Numbered from the stretch's first letter, positions 34,005 to 43,490 are shown. The stretch is DNA of 64,000 nucleotides from Agromyces ramosus (GCF_030817175.1 NZ_JAUSYY010000001.1:3596001-3660000), one strand, 5' to 3'. The notes: generated by a model not told the origin, from the letters alone. Made by a program: numbers and translations.

Positions 34005-34793
34005 TCAGTCGAGCCCGGCGACCTCGTCGTAGCCCGGCGTCCCGGGAGTCGGTGCGAAGGTGCCCTGTGCGATCTCTTGGGCCGCCGCCGAGATGGCGCC
34101 GAGCGACATCCGGAACAGGAGCGAGCCGGTGCTCACCCGCACCACCCCGAGTCGGGTGAGCTCCGGCACGCCGATCTCCGGCTGCACGAGCACGTTGAGT
34201 GGGGCCGGGATATCGCGCACGAGCGCACTGACCGCGGGCGGCGACAGCACGCCAGGCACGAAGATGCCCGACGCGCCAGCGTCCAGATACTGTCGCGCCC
34301 TCGAGATGGTCTCCGCGTGGCGTTCCTCCGCGTCAGCCGCGCTGGCGATCCAGAACGAGTCGGTGCGCGCGTTCAGGTACAACCCGGGCGCGGCCGCGGC
34401 GATCGCGGCGACCTTCGCCGCGGCGTCGCGTGCGTCGACGAGTCGGCCCGAGGCATCCGAGTCCTCGATGTTGACGCCGACCACCCCCAACTGCGCGAGA
34501 CGCCCGGCGAACCGGCCGACCGCGTCGGGGTCGTCGGAGAATCCGGCCTCGAGATCGACGGTCACCGCGATGCCCGCTGCTGAGATGCGTCGGGCGAGCT
34601 CGAACGTGTCGTCGCGGGTCTCGCCGCTGCCATCGCGCTTGCCTGCGCCGAACGCGACCCCGAGGCTCGTCGTGCCGATCGCGGTGTGACCCGCGGCGTG
34701 CAGCCACCGAGCCGACGCGAGGTCCCAGGCGTTCGGAAGCACGATGGGTGCGCCGGGTCGATGCAGGGCGTGGAACTCAGCGGGACTCAGCAT
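34005..34793 (-). CDS. Isocitrate lyase/PEP mutase family protein
   Basis: A 262-residue TIM-barrel protein. LPNAWDLASARWLHAAGHTA opens the barrel; VTVDLEAGFSDDP and VGVNIEDSD hold the metal-binding acidic residues; LNARTDSFW follows. The catalytic Cys motif (KKCGH) of true isocitrate lyase is absent, as in the oxaloacetate/phosphonate-type subgroup, so a C-C or P-C bond lyase is likely. The start overlaps the P450-like gene by 17 bases, so they form an operon facing an ArsR regulator. Confidence 0.85.
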   Translation of the reverse strand: MLSPAEFHALHRPGAPIVLPNAWDLASARWLHAAGHTAIGTTSLGVAFGAGKRDGSGETRDDTFELARRISAAGIAVTVDLEAGFSDDPDAVGRFAGRLAQLGVVGVNIEDSDASGRLVDARDAAAKVAAIAAAAPGLYLNARTDSFWIASAADAEERHAETISRARQYLDAGASGIFVPGVLSPPAVSALVRDIPAPLNVLVQPEIGVPELTRLGVVRVSTGSLLFRMSLGAISAAAQEIAQGTFAPTPGTPGYDEVAGLD

Positions 34794-35658
34794 GAGCGGC
34801 CTCCTCGGTCGCGGGTTTCGGTGCGTCGGTCGTGGGTTCGCTCGCGCGGGCGCGGCGCAGTTCGTCGATGATCGCCGCGGCGATCGCCAGCGCGAGGTGG
34901 GGCGCCGGGCACGCTCGTGGTCCCGCGCCGAAGGCCAGCGTGCGCGGCTCGGCGGCGGCGGCCGCGGCTTCACGGTCGGGCCCGTCGAGCCTGAGCACCA
35001 CGAGTGCTCCGTTCGGCGAGACACGGCGGGTGAGCGGCACGGGGGAGTCGTCGCGAAGGGTCTCGAGCAGCAGCGCGCGCGTCGACGGCGATGACGGCGA
35101 TGCGTCGGCGGATGCCTCGAGCCGCCGCACCGCGCCCTCCACGAGTGCCGCCGTGGCGGTGAACGCCTGCACGAGGAGCTGCACGGCCAGCACCCGAGCT
35201 TCGGCGTCGGTGCCGCTTGGGGCGGCGGAGAGCAGCCGCGTGATCGCGAGGTCCTCGGCCGCGGCATCCGTCGGCGCACCGCTCGCGTAGCGGTGGGCGA
35301 CCGTCGCGACGAGCGGCGGCAGCGCTGGGGGATCGCTGAAGCCGAGCGCCTCGGCGAGCGTCGCCACCGGAACGCTCCGAGCGATCGCCGCGACCTCGAC
35401 GCGCCGCGTCCCTTCGGCTTCGAGGAACCGGCGGGTGCGCGCCGCCGCCAGTCGCGCGAGCTCAGCGGGTCGGAGCGCTTCCGCCAGCTGGTCGAGGCGG
35501 CCGCGGCGGGCGTCGTGCGGCGCACCGTTCGCGAACCTCGACGCGTGAGCACGGAACCGGTCGAACGGCGTCGTGGCCGCGGCATCCGCTTCGGGTACCA
35601 CGAAACGCGGATCGGCGAGGATGCGGGCGACCTCGGCCCGGTCGGTGATCTCCGTCAT
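34777..35658 (-). CDS. Short cytochrome P450-like protein
   Basis: A 293-residue protein, about 100 residues shorter than usual P450s. It keeps a possible I-helix (VLAVQLLVQAFTATAALV), the K-helix ExxR (ETLR), and the heme loop FGAGPRACPA with the Cys ligand near residue 250. The N-terminal substrate-recognition region seems reduced (PFDRFRAHASRF then NGAPHDARRGRL). It may be an active minimal P450 or a decayed one. A TACCGT element lies six bases before the ATG, facing the ArsR gene. Confidence 0.7.
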   Translation of the reverse strand: MTEITDRAEVARILADPRFVVPEADAAATTPFDRFRAHASRFANGAPHDARRGRLDQLAEALRPAELARLAAARTRRFLEAEGTRRVEVAAIARSVPVATLAEALGFSDPPALPPLVATVAHRYASGAPTDAAAEDLAITRLLSAAPSGTDAEARVLAVQLLVQAFTATAALVEGAVRRLEASADASPSSPSTRALLLETLRDDSPVPLTRRVSPNGALVVLRLDGPDREAAAAAAEPRTLAFGAGPRACPAPHLALAIAAAIIDELRRARASEPTTDAPKPATEEAAHAESR

Positions 35659-35664
35659 GGTTCG

Positions 35665-35716
35665 ACGGTACGGTGCGAATGGTTCGGCGACGGGCGAAGT
35701 GTCGCCGACGTATCGT
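35665..35716. promoter_or_regulatory. Divergent promoter pair between P450-like and ArsR-family genes
   Basis: TACCGT on the minus strand (35665-35670) is six bases from the P450-like ATG; TATCGT on the plus strand (35711-35716) is seven bases from the ArsR-type ATG. Only 65 bases separate the starts, so the regulator probably binds here. Confidence 0.5.
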
Positions 35717-35723
35717 GGGCGGT

Positions 35724-36410
35724 ATGCACGGAGACGCCGACCTCGCAACACCCGCCAGGCTCATGGGGGAGCCGGCCCGCGCCGCGATGCTCGTCGCATT
35801 GCTCGACGGCCGCGAGCTTCCTGCGAGCGACCTCGCCACGATCGCGGGTGTGAAGCCCTCGACGGCGAGCGCGCACCTCGCTCAGCTCGTCGACGGCGGG
35901 CTCGTCACCGATCGCCGGTTCGGCCGCCATCGCTACTTCACCCTCGCGGGGCCCGAGGTCGCGAACGCGGTCGAGGCGCTGCAACTGCTCGCGCCGCGGC
36001 ACGAGGTCACGTCATACGCCCAATCGGCGACGGCCGCCCGGTTGGCCGAGGCGAGGTCCTGTTACGACCATCTTGCGGGCCGGGTCTCGCTGCAGCTCGC
36101 CGACGCACTGGTCGCCGAGGGTTCGCTCGCACCGCTCGCGGCCGGTGAGCCCGGCCGCATCCTCGACACGAGCGGCGACCTCGCACGCCGCTTCGACCTC
36201 GAGGCCGCGCGGTCGGCGGATGCCGCGACGCGACGTCCGGCAGTGCGCGGATGCCTCGACTGGACCGAGCGGCGTCCGCACATCGCCGGCCGGCTGGGCG
36301 CCCAGCTGCTCGGCGCCCTGCTCGCGGAGGGCTGGATCGCGCGCGTTCCCGGCGAGCGCTCACTGCGCATCAGCGACGCCGGGCGGGCGGCGTTCGCCGC
36401 GCTCGCCTGA
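35724..36410 (+). CDS. ArsR-family transcriptional regulator
   Basis: A 228-residue regulator from the ATG at 35724. The winged helix near the N-terminus has LMGEPARAAMLVALLDGREL, then KPSTASAHLAQLVDGGLV as recognition helix, then a wing with RHRYFTLAGPEV. A C-terminal domain of about 130 residues, with CYDHLAGRVSLQLADALV, is typical of the larger ArsR group that lacks metal-binding Cys sites. It probably controls the divergent P450-like / lyase operon. Confidence 0.85.
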   Translation: MHGDADLATPARLMGEPARAAMLVALLDGRELPASDLATIAGVKPSTASAHLAQLVDGGLVTDRRFGRHRYFTLAGPEVANAVEALQLLAPRHEVTSYAQSATAARLAEARSCYDHLAGRVSLQLADALVAEGSLAPLAAGEPGRILDTSGDLARRFDLEAARSADAATRRPAVRGCLDWTERRPHIAGRLGAQLLGALLAEGWIARVPGERSLRISDAGRAAFAALA

Positions 36411-36418
36411 CGGCGCAG

Positions 36419-37174
36419 CTAGACCGCGATGTCGCGTGACGCGTGCGGGATGCGCGGCGGGCCGTGCACCTCGCGGTGCAGGCGCTCCATGCGCGCGTCG
36501 AGCTCGGCGGCAGTGTGCGCGGCATCCGTCAGCCCGTCGAGGAGTTCCTGCGGAACATGACGGTCGTACTTGTAGTAGATCTTGTGCTCGAGGCTCGCCC
36601 AGAAGTCCATCGCGATGGTGCGGATCTGCACCTCTACGGAGACGGGGTGCGCACCGGTCGACAGGAACACCGGCACCTCGACGATGACGTGCAGGCTCTG
36701 GTAGCCGTTCGCCTTCGGCTCCTTGATGTAGTCCTTGACCTTCAGCACCCGGATGTCGCGCTGAGCCGTGAGCAGTTCGAAGATGCGATACGCATCGGAG
36801 ACGAAACTGCAGGTCACCCGGACCCCGGCGATATCGGTGACGGTGTCGCGGATCGTGTCGAACGACGGCTCGATGCCCTTGCGGGCCATCTTCTCGATGA
36901 CGCTGTCGAGGCTCTTGAGGCGGCTCGAGATGTGCTCGATCGGGTTGTAGTCGTGTGTGTGGCTGAACTCCTCACGCAGGATCGAGAGCTTCGTGATCAC
37001 CTCGTCCATGCCGAACTTGTAGCGCAGCATGAAGCGCTCGGTCTCGTCACGGAGGGCGCGCATCTCGTCGAGCGTCTGCCCGTCGATCGTGTCGAGGGTG
37101 CGTTGCGCGCGGGCGGTGAGCATGCGCGGGGCCTCGCGGTGCCTGGTGGGTGGGGTTCCATCGAGCGGGGTCAC
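36419..37174 (-). CDS. Small alarmone synthetase (RelA/SpoT-domain GTP pyrophosphokinase)
   Basis: About 251 residues with only the synthetase domain: SRLKSLDSVIEKMARKG, DIAGVRVTCSFVSDAYRIFE, the substrate loop KVKDYIKEPKANGYQSLHV, and SVEVQIRTIAMDFWASLEHK. No hydrolase or ACT region, so it belongs to the RelP/RelQ-like SAS group, making (p)ppGpp from ATP and GDP/GTP. The GTG at 37174 is chosen because TACCGT lies seven bases before it; the GTG at 37183 would overlap that hexamer. Confidence 0.92.
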   Translation of the reverse strand: MTPLDGTPPTRHREAPRMLTARAQRTLDTIDGQTLDEMRALRDETERFMLRYKFGMDEVITKLSILREEFSHTHDYNPIEHISSRLKSLDSVIEKMARKGIEPSFDTIRDTVTDIAGVRVTCSFVSDAYRIFELLTAQRDIRVLKVKDYIKEPKANGYQSLHVIVEVPVFLSTGAHPVSVEVQIRTIAMDFWASLEHKIYYKYDRHVPQELLDGLTDAAHTAAELDARMERLHREVHGPPRIPHASRDIAV

Positions 37175-37244
37175 GGATGTCACGGTACGGGCCGAAGCTC
37201 TGGATTCCCTTTGATTCGTCGAGGGTCGCCGCCAACACCGTCGC

Positions 37245-37250
37245 TAGGCT
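37245..37250 (+). promoter_or_regulatory. Leaderless-type -10 hexamer for the metallo-hydrolase gene
   Basis: TAGGCT, seven bases (cggggcc) before the ATG at 37258. It rules out the longer in-frame start at 37150. Confidence 0.5.
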
Positions 37251-37257
37251 CGGGGCC

Positions 37258-38091
37258 ATGGCTCACTGGCTCACCGTGGCCCCTGGCATCCACCAGCGGC
37301 GGTACGACCCGTTCGACATCTCGATCGTGGCGATCGAGGGCGACGACGGCCTGCTCGTCGTCGACACGCGCGTCGAGCCCGCCGAGGGCGAGGCGCTGCT
37401 CGCCGACCTGCGCGAGCGATTCGATCGTCCCGTGCGCTGGGTCGTCAACACGCACGCGCACTTCGACCACACCTTCGGCAACCAGGTGTTCGGTCCGGGC
37501 ACGGCGACGGATGCCGCCATCTACGGCCACGCGAACATCGCCCGCCACTTCGACGACTTCGAGGCGCCGCGCCTTGCCGCGTGGCGCGCCGACCCGCGAC
37601 GTGAGCCCGATCGGCACTGGGACGACGTACGCCTCACGCCGCCGACGCATCCACTCGACCGCGCGATCATCCTCGACCTCGGCGGCCGAGTGGTCGAGCT
37701 GCGTCCGCAACCGGAGGCGCACACCGACACCGACCTCGTGGTCTTCGCGCCGGCCCAACGGGTGTGGATCGTCGGCGATCTCGTCGAGGAGTCGGGGCCG
37801 GTCATGTACGGCTCCGGGAGCTTCCCGCTCGGCTGGCCCGACGTGCTCGACTCGCTCGTCGCCGAGATGCGCGACGGCGACCTCGTCGTGCCGGGGCACG
37901 GCCGCGTGGTCGACCGCGAGTTCGTCGCCCGGCAGGCGGGGGAGCTGCGCCTCATCGCCGACCGGTTCCGCGCCGCGCACGGCGAGGGGCTCACGACCGA
38001 GCAGGCGCTGGCTGCGCACGACGACTGGCCGATCCCGGTCGCCGGGCTCGCCGGGGCAGCCGAGCGGGCGTTCGCCCGGCTCGACGGCTGA
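37258..38091 (+). CDS. MBL-fold metallo-hydrolase
   Basis: A 277-residue metallo-beta-lactamase-fold hydrolase. The metal motif is THAHFDH near residue 63; EAHTDTDLVVF supplies the second His, VWIVGDLVEE the bridging Asp and VVPGHGRVV the last His. It is a cytoplasmic protein without signal peptide; substrate unknown (possibly a thioester, lactone or sulfur compound). Start chosen from the -10 hexamer at 37245. Confidence 0.88.
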   Translation: MAHWLTVAPGIHQRRYDPFDISIVAIEGDDGLLVVDTRVEPAEGEALLADLRERFDRPVRWVVNTHAHFDHTFGNQVFGPGTATDAAIYGHANIARHFDDFEAPRLAAWRADPRREPDRHWDDVRLTPPTHPLDRAIILDLGGRVVELRPQPEAHTDTDLVVFAPAQRVWIVGDLVEESGPVMYGSGSFPLGWPDVLDSLVAEMRDGDLVVPGHGRVVDREFVARQAGELRLIADRFRAAHGEGLTTEQALAAHDDWPIPVAGLAGAAERAFARLDG

Positions 38092-38132
38092 CTCCCGGCT
38101 CGGCTGACGCCCGGCTCGGCTGACGCCCGGCT
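38085..38132. repeat. Three tandem 16-base repeats over a stop codon
   Basis: Three units of CGGCTGAC(T/G)CCCGGCT in a row, one mismatch in the first, overlapping the stop codon of the metallo-hydrolase gene and lying between convergent genes. The copy number could vary by slippage. Confidence 0.6.
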
Positions 38133-38156
38133 CAGCCGGCCGCCGGCTCGCCGTCG

Positions 38157-40098
38157 CTACGTGGCCGGGATCCACACCCGCATCGTCGACGGCCCGCGCT
38201 CCGCCCATTCGTGGTACGGCACGAGCGCGACTTCATGACCGGATGTCCCGACCGGCGCCGTGCCGGTCTCGTCGCCGTAGGGCCACGGCCCGATCGCGGG
38301 GTGCCGCTCCCGCACGGTGACGAGGACGCGCCCATCGACCTCGCGCGGCGGCACCGACGCGTCGAGCACGATGTCGGCGACATCCGTCGCAGCGACGCCC
38401 GCCTCGACGAGATCGATCGACTCGAGCGCGAAGACCTCTGGGCCGCGTTCGACCACGAGGCAGCCGCGCACGGCGTCGATGCGCGGGTCGGGCGAGGTGA
38501 ACCGCGGCGAGACCGGGAACTCGAGCTCCACGACGTCGCCCGCCGAGAAAGCGTGGGAGTAGGAGACCATGCCGGGCGCAACCTGCCACGTCTGCACGAG
38601 CTCCTCGCCGCTGATCCGCACCACGAGCTTCGCCGACGCCGCCCACGCGGGAACGCGGAGGGAGAGGGTCCACGGCTCCGCGGCATCCGTCAGCACCCGC
38701 ACCCGCACCGAGCCTTCGGCCGGGTAGGAGGTTTCGACCTCGAGTGCGATCTCGCGGCCGTCGTCGAGCGTCGTGCGAATCGACGCGGGGGCGTATTGAT
38801 GCAGTTGCACGCCGTCGGCGTCGGCCGTCGCCACGTAGGCCGCGAGGCTCGCGAACGTGCGCGCCACGTTCGGCGGGCAGCACGACACCTCGAACCACGG
38901 CGCGCGCAGCGATGACGACGCCCGCGGCGACACCTCGTCGGGATCCGCGACCTCGCCCGGCTGGCGCTGGTGCAGCGTGTTCGCGTAGTAGAACGCGGTG
39001 CCCTCGGCCGACGGCGACGTGGCGACGACGTTGAAGAGGGTGCGCTCGATGAGATCGGCGTACCGCGCATCGCCGTGCGCGAGCAGCATGCGCCAACTGA
39101 ACATGACGGAAGCCACGCCCGCGCACGTCTCGGAGTAGGCGCGATCGGACGGGAGCTCGAAGTCGTCGCCGAACGCCTCGTCCTGATGGTGCGAGCCCTG
39201 CCCGCCCGTCACGTACGTGCGACGGGCGACGGTGTTCGTCCATTGCCGTTCGAGGGCGCCGAGGAGCCCCTCGTCGGCCGTCTCCACCGCGAGGTCGACG
39301 GCGCCGGCTGCGAGGTAGTTCGCCCGAACCGCGTGTCCGCGAAGCACGTCGGCATCGCGGACCCGGATGTCGTCCTGGAAGTACGAGCGACCCCATTCGA
39401 CGTCCGCCAGCACGCCCGTGCCTCGCCGTTCGACGAACAGCTGCGCCTGCCGCAGGTACCGCTGCTCGCCCGTCGCACGGGCGAGCTCGACGAGACCGAC
39501 CTCGATCTCGGCGTGACCGCACACCGACTCGATGCCGCCCTCGCCGAAGACGTCGCACACGAGGTCGGCGGCGCGGCGAGCGAGCGCGACGAGCCCGTCG
39601 TCGGCGTCGGGGCTGGTGCGCGCCCTGGCCACGGCGGCTTGGAAGAGATGCCCGAGGCAGTACAGCTCGTGTCCCCATTCGAGGTCCGACCACCGCGGGT
39701 CCTGGCCCGGCCGGCCGAACTTCGTGTTCAGGTAGCCGTCGGAATCCTGCGCGGCCGCGACCCGGGCGACGACGGCGCGGAACCGCGCCTCGAGTTCTTC
39801 GTCACCACCCCGACGGGCGATCTCCCATGCCACCGCCTCGAGGTACTTGTAGACCTCGGAGTCGGAGAACTCCCGCCCGCGGCGGCCTTCGGGGAGGCGA
39901 CCGGATGCCGCGAGGTCGAAGTTCCCGAGCCAGCCCTCGCGCTCGAGCCAGCCGGCGATGTGTCCGAGCGTGGCCCGACCGTTGACGTCCTGGCGTTCGC
40001 CCCAAGAATCCGCCGCGGATGGCGACCTCGTCGAGTCCGAGCGGTCGCAGGCGCGAATGGGACGGCGCGACGGGCGCCGACGGTGTACGGGTGGTGAC
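38157..40098 (-). pseudogene. GH127 beta-L-arabinofuranosidase, frameshifted near the N-terminus
   Basis: Two frames make up one gene of about 646 codons. The ATG at 40098, with AAGGG six bases upstream, begins TVTTRTPSAPVAP...LRPLGLDEVAIRGGF; at 40004-40006 (TTCTTGGGGC on the coding strand) one extra base shifts the frame, after which WGERQDVNGRATLGHIAGWL continues to the stop. The body has the GH127 pattern: YSETCAGVASVMFSWRMLL and the Cys-containing SCCPPNVARTFASLAAY, involved in zinc and catalysis. It would release L-arabinose from arabino-oligosaccharides in the cytoplasm. Last gene of the transporter operon. Confidence 0.82.
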
Positions 40099-40106
40099 GG
40101 TCATGT

Positions 40107-41030
40107 TCATCCCTTGAAGGCGCCCGACATGAAGCCGCGCACGTAGTGTCGTTGAAGGATCAGGAAGAGCAGGATGCACGGCAGCGCGAGCACCACGACA
40201 CCGGCTTCGGTGGCGCCGTAGTCGACGACGCCCTGCACCTGGCCCCTGAGGTTCGTGATCGCGAGCGGCAGCGTCATCCGGTTCGAGTCGTTGATCAGGA
40301 TCAGCGGCGCGAAGAAGTCGTTCCACGCGGCGAGGAACGCGAAGAGGCCGACGGTGATCAGCCCCGGCTTGACCGCCGGGATCAGCACCCGCCACAGCGC
40401 GCCGAAGCTGGAGCATCCGTCGACCATGGCCGCCTCGTCGAGCTCACGTGGGATCGACTCGAACGAGATGCGCATCATGAAGGTCGAGAACGGCAGCTGG
40501 AACATCGTGAGCACGAGCGCGACCCCCACGAGGGAGTTCGAGAGGCCGACGATGTTCAGCAGCACGTAGAGCGGGATGAGCAGCGTCGCGTACGGCACCA
40601 TCAGGATCGCGAGCGTCGCGAGGAACAGCACGTCCTTGCCCGGAAAGCGGAACCGCGCGAACGCGTACCCGCCGAGCAGCGACACCACGAGGGTGAGCAG
40701 CACCGTGAGCAGCGAGACGAAGAGCGAGTTGCCGATGTAGACCCAGATGCCCGCCTGGTAGTTCGCGAGGGTCGCGTAGTTGCCCATGCCCCAGCCGTCG
40801 ACCTGGTTGGTGCCGGCCCTGGGCGAGACCGACGAGATCGCCGTCCAGATCAGCGGGTACAGGAAGATGAGGGCGAGTGCGCCGGTGAGCACCCATCCCG
40901 GAGTGCGCAGGGCGATGCCCGCGAACGAGGCCGGCGGATGCCGCCGCGCGACGCGATGCTCGCGAGCGCCCGTGGTCGCGGCATCCGTCACGATCGCCCG
41001 CGTCGTCGTGGGCTCGGTGTCGATGCTCAT
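40107..41030 (-). CDS. Carbohydrate ABC transporter permease (MalG-like)
   Basis: A 307-residue inner membrane protein with six predicted helices. The EAA loop EAAMVDGCSSFGALWRVLIP contacts the ATPase. It has the usual MalG-type opening with a long cytoplasmic N-terminal tail. Its ATG shares one base with the stop of the upstream permease (TGATG). Together with that permease it forms the channel for the sugar delivered by the binding protein at 42025; an ATPase is not encoded here, so a shared MsiK-type subunit is likely. Confidence 0.93.
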   Translation of the reverse strand: MSIDTEPTTTRAIVTDAATTGAREHRVARRHPPASFAGIALRTPGWVLTGALALIFLYPLIWTAISSVSPRAGTNQVDGWGMGNYATLANYQAGIWVYIGNSLFVSLLTVLLTLVVSLLGGYAFARFRFPGKDVLFLATLAILMVPYATLLIPLYVLLNIVGLSNSLVGVALVLTMFQLPFSTFMMRISFESIPRELDEAAMVDGCSSFGALWRVLIPAVKPGLITVGLFAFLAAWNDFFAPLILINDSNRMTLPLAITNLRGQVQGVVDYGATEAGVVVLALPCILLFLILQRHYVRGFMSGAFKG

Positions 41031-41953
41031 CAGTCCTCCACCTTGCGGCCGAATGCGCGGATCTGCGCGATGTTGATCACGACGAGGGCGAGCAGCACGA
41101 TCACCGAGAGCGCCCCGGCGACGCCGAGGTTGTTCGGGCCCTGGAACGCCACGCTGTAGATGAGCTGCACGATCGTGATCGTGGAGTTGTCCGGGCCGCC
41201 CTTCGTGAGGATGTAGAACTGCTCGAACGCGAGCAGCGAACCCGTGATGCAGAGCACGGTCGTCAGTGCCAGGGTGGGCTTCAGCAGCGGCAGGGTCACG
41301 TCGCGGAACGTCTGCCAGCGCGACGCCCCGTCGATGCGGGCCGCCTCGTAGACGTCCTCGGAGATGCCCTGCAGTCCCACGAGCATCAGCAGCATGTAGA
41401 AGCCCGCGTAGCGCCACACGATCAGGAAGATCGTCGACCACAGCGCGCCGTCGGGCGTGCCGAGGAACGTGAATCCCCACGCCTCCATCAGCTCCGCGAA
41501 GGGGCCCGCGATCGGCGAGTAGATCACGTAGAAGAGGAGCGAGGCGGATGCCAGGCCGAGTGCGCTCGGGATGAGGAAGGAGGTGCGCAGCAGGCCCTTC
41601 CAGCGACTCGACTCCTGTACGAGCAGCGCGAGGCCGAGGCTCAGGGCGAGCAGGATGATCGTCGTCAGGATCGTGTACTTCAGCGTGAAGACCACGGAGT
41701 CCCAGAAGAAGCGGTTGGACACCGCGTCCTGGTAGTTCTCGGGGAAGTTCACGCCCTGGTTGCCGCTGAGCAGGGGCCAGTCCGAGGCCGACATCTGCAG
41801 CACGAGCAGCAGCGGCAGCACGAAGAGCAGCAGTACGAACAGGGTCGTGGGGGTGGCGTACAGCCAACCGGCGAGGGCGCCGCCCGTGCGGCGCCGGCGC
41901 GTTCGGCCGGGTGGAGCCGCGGGTGGTGCCGCGGTCGGGAGCGTGGCAGTCAT
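41030..41953 (-). CDS. Carbohydrate ABC transporter permease (MalF/UgpA-like)
   Basis: A 307-residue inner membrane protein with six helices and the EAA loop YEAARIDGASRWQTFRDVTLP. The Pro/Arg-rich N-terminus is cytoplasmic. The ATG at 41953 is chosen over 41986, which precedes a hairpin. It is the second gene of the binding-protein / permease / permease / GH127 operon. Confidence 0.93.
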   Translation of the reverse strand: MTATLPTAAPPAAPPGRTRRRRTGGALAGWLYATPTTLFVLLLFVLPLLLVLQMSASDWPLLSGNQGVNFPENYQDAVSNRFFWDSVVFTLKYTILTTIILLALSLGLALLVQESSRWKGLLRTSFLIPSALGLASASLLFYVIYSPIAGPFAELMEAWGFTFLGTPDGALWSTIFLIVWRYAGFYMLLMLVGLQGISEDVYEAARIDGASRWQTFRDVTLPLLKPTLALTTVLCITGSLLAFEQFYILTKGGPDNSTITIVQLIYSVAFQGPNNLGVAGALSVIVLLALVVINIAQIRAFGRKVED

Positions 41954-41977
41954 GGTGGAGCCTTTCAGAGGGCGGGA

Positions 41978-42011
41978 GGCCGGCACCCGGCGGTCGAACC
42001 GAGTGCCGGCC
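41978..42011 (-). other. Intergenic stem-loop in the sugar-transport operon
   Basis: GGCCGGCAC pairs perfectly with GTGCCGGCC (9 bases) with a 16-base loop, between the binding-protein stop and the first permease start. Such hairpins in ABC operons favour a higher level of binding-protein mRNA by processing or partial termination. Confidence 0.6.
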
Positions 42012-42024
42012 GGTCTTCGTCCGA

Positions 42025-43320
42025 TTACTGCGAGAGCACCGCGGTGATCTCGTCGTTGTCGGCGTCGACGGATGTCCCGTCACCCAGTACCGCGTTGCGC
42101 ACGAGTGTGAGCCACGGGCTGTTCGGTGCGTTGAAGGCCTGCTGGAAGTTCAGCGCGACGGGGGTGTCGCCGGCTGCAGCGACCTCGTTGATCTCCACGA
42201 GGCGCGGATCCTGGTCGGAGAACTCGTTGTTCGCGAGGTCCGAGCGGGACACGACGTCCTTGTTCTGCGCGAGCACGCCGACCTGCGCGTCCTCCGACAT
42301 CATCCAGTTCAGGAAGTTCCACGCCTGCGCGGCCTTGTCCGAGTCCTTCGAGATGCCGATGCCGTCGCCGCCGACGAACGTCGAGGCGCCGCCCTCGGGG
42401 CCGGGGATGCCGGCAACGCCGGCGTCGAACGGCGTCGACGAGAGCAGGGTGGCCGGATAGAACATGAGCCCGACCTTGCCCTCGGTGAAGCCCGCGGTCC
42501 ACGTCGGACCCGCCTCATCCTGCGAGGAGGGGAGCACGGCACCCGAGTCCCAGAGGTCCTTCCAGGTCTCGTAGATCGATGTCGCGGTGTCGCTCGCCAG
42601 GAGCGACTCGGCGCCGTCGTCGGAGAGCACCTCTTCGCCGTCGGCCCACACGCTCGGGAACCACGTGAAGACGAGGCATCCGCCGCAGTTCAGTCCGGTG
42701 GCCGTGCCGTAGGTGTCGGGCTTGTTCAGGGCCTGGATCGCCTTCGCGGCATCGGCGAACTCCTGCAGGTTGGCCGGTGCGACCTCGGGGTCGAGGCCGG
42801 CCTCGGCGAAGAGCTCCTTGTTCCAGAACATCATCGAGAGGTCGAGCACGAAGGGCAGCACGTGCTCCTTGCCGTCGACGGTGCCCGCCGAGAGGTGACC
42901 CGCGTTGATCTCGTCCTTGAAGTCGAGGTCGTCGATCTGGGCGGAGATGTCCTGGAAGAGGCCCTGCTCCACCCAGTTCGGCACGTAGACGATGTCGGCG
43001 GCGAAGAGATCGGGGAGGCCGCCGGAGCCGGCTGCGGCGCCCACCTTCGCGACGTAGTCGTCGTTCGGCACGACGGTGAGTTCGACCTGGTTGTCGTGCG
43101 AGTCGTTGTACGCCTCGACGAGGAGCTTCGCCTGCTTCTCGAGCGGAGCGCGGGTCCAGAGTGTCAATGTCGAGCCGTCGTCGACGCCCTCGGGGCCGAT
43201 GCTCTCAGGTGCTGCGCTGCCGCCGCCGTCGCCACCGGCGCAGGCCGACAGGCCGCCGATCACTGCGCCGGCGATGAGGACGCCGGCGATTCTTCGCATC
43301 CGGCGTGTGGTGATGCTCAT
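42025..43320 (-). CDS. Sugar ABC transporter substrate-binding lipoprotein
   Basis: A 431-residue family 1 solute-binding protein. The signal peptide ends in the lipobox LSAC, so it is anchored outside the membrane. The body has LTLWTRAPLEKQAKLLVEAY, DLFAADIVYVPNWVEQG and MMFWNKELFAEAGLDP, typical of maltose/multiple-sugar binding proteins. The start at 43320 is preferred to 43377. It is first in an operon with two permeases and a GH127 enzyme, so an arabinose-containing oligosaccharide is the likely ligand. Confidence 0.92.
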   Translation of the reverse strand: MSITTRRMRRIAGVLIAGAVIGGLSACAGGDGGGSAAPESIGPEGVDDGSTLTLWTRAPLEKQAKLLVEAYNDSHDNQVELTVVPNDDYVAKVGAAAGSGGLPDLFAADIVYVPNWVEQGLFQDISAQIDDLDFKDEINAGHLSAGTVDGKEHVLPFVLDLSMMFWNKELFAEAGLDPEVAPANLQEFADAAKAIQALNKPDTYGTATGLNCGGCLVFTWFPSVWADGEEVLSDDGAESLLASDTATSIYETWKDLWDSGAVLPSSQDEAGPTWTAGFTEGKVGLMFYPATLLSSTPFDAGVAGIPGPEGGASTFVGGDGIGISKDSDKAAQAWNFLNWMMSEDAQVGVLAQNKDVVSRSDLANNEFSDQDPRLVEINEVAAAGDTPVALNFQQAFNAPNSPWLTLVRNAVLGDGTSVDADNDEITAVLSQ

Positions 43321-43398
43321 GGTCTCTCCTCTGACTCGTCGTTGAGCGGGCTCGGGTGAACCCGGGTGCTGGGACACTCCGGCGCAGAAGCTCGAAAA

Positions 43399-43418
43399 TA
43401 CCGAAATGCTTTTCGGTA
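43399..43418. promoter_or_regulatory. LacI-family operator between the sugar operon and its regulator
   Basis: TACCGAAATGCTTTTCGGTA, a 20-base near-perfect palindrome (8-base arms TACCGAAA / TTTCGGTA), in the 170-base divergent intergenic region between the binding-protein gene and the LacI gene. Confidence 0.75.
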
Positions 43419-43490
43419 CGTTACCCTTGGGATTCCGACGGCGTCAAGAGGCGGGTCCGGTAACGTTTGCGTCACAAGGAGGGGGTCGCG

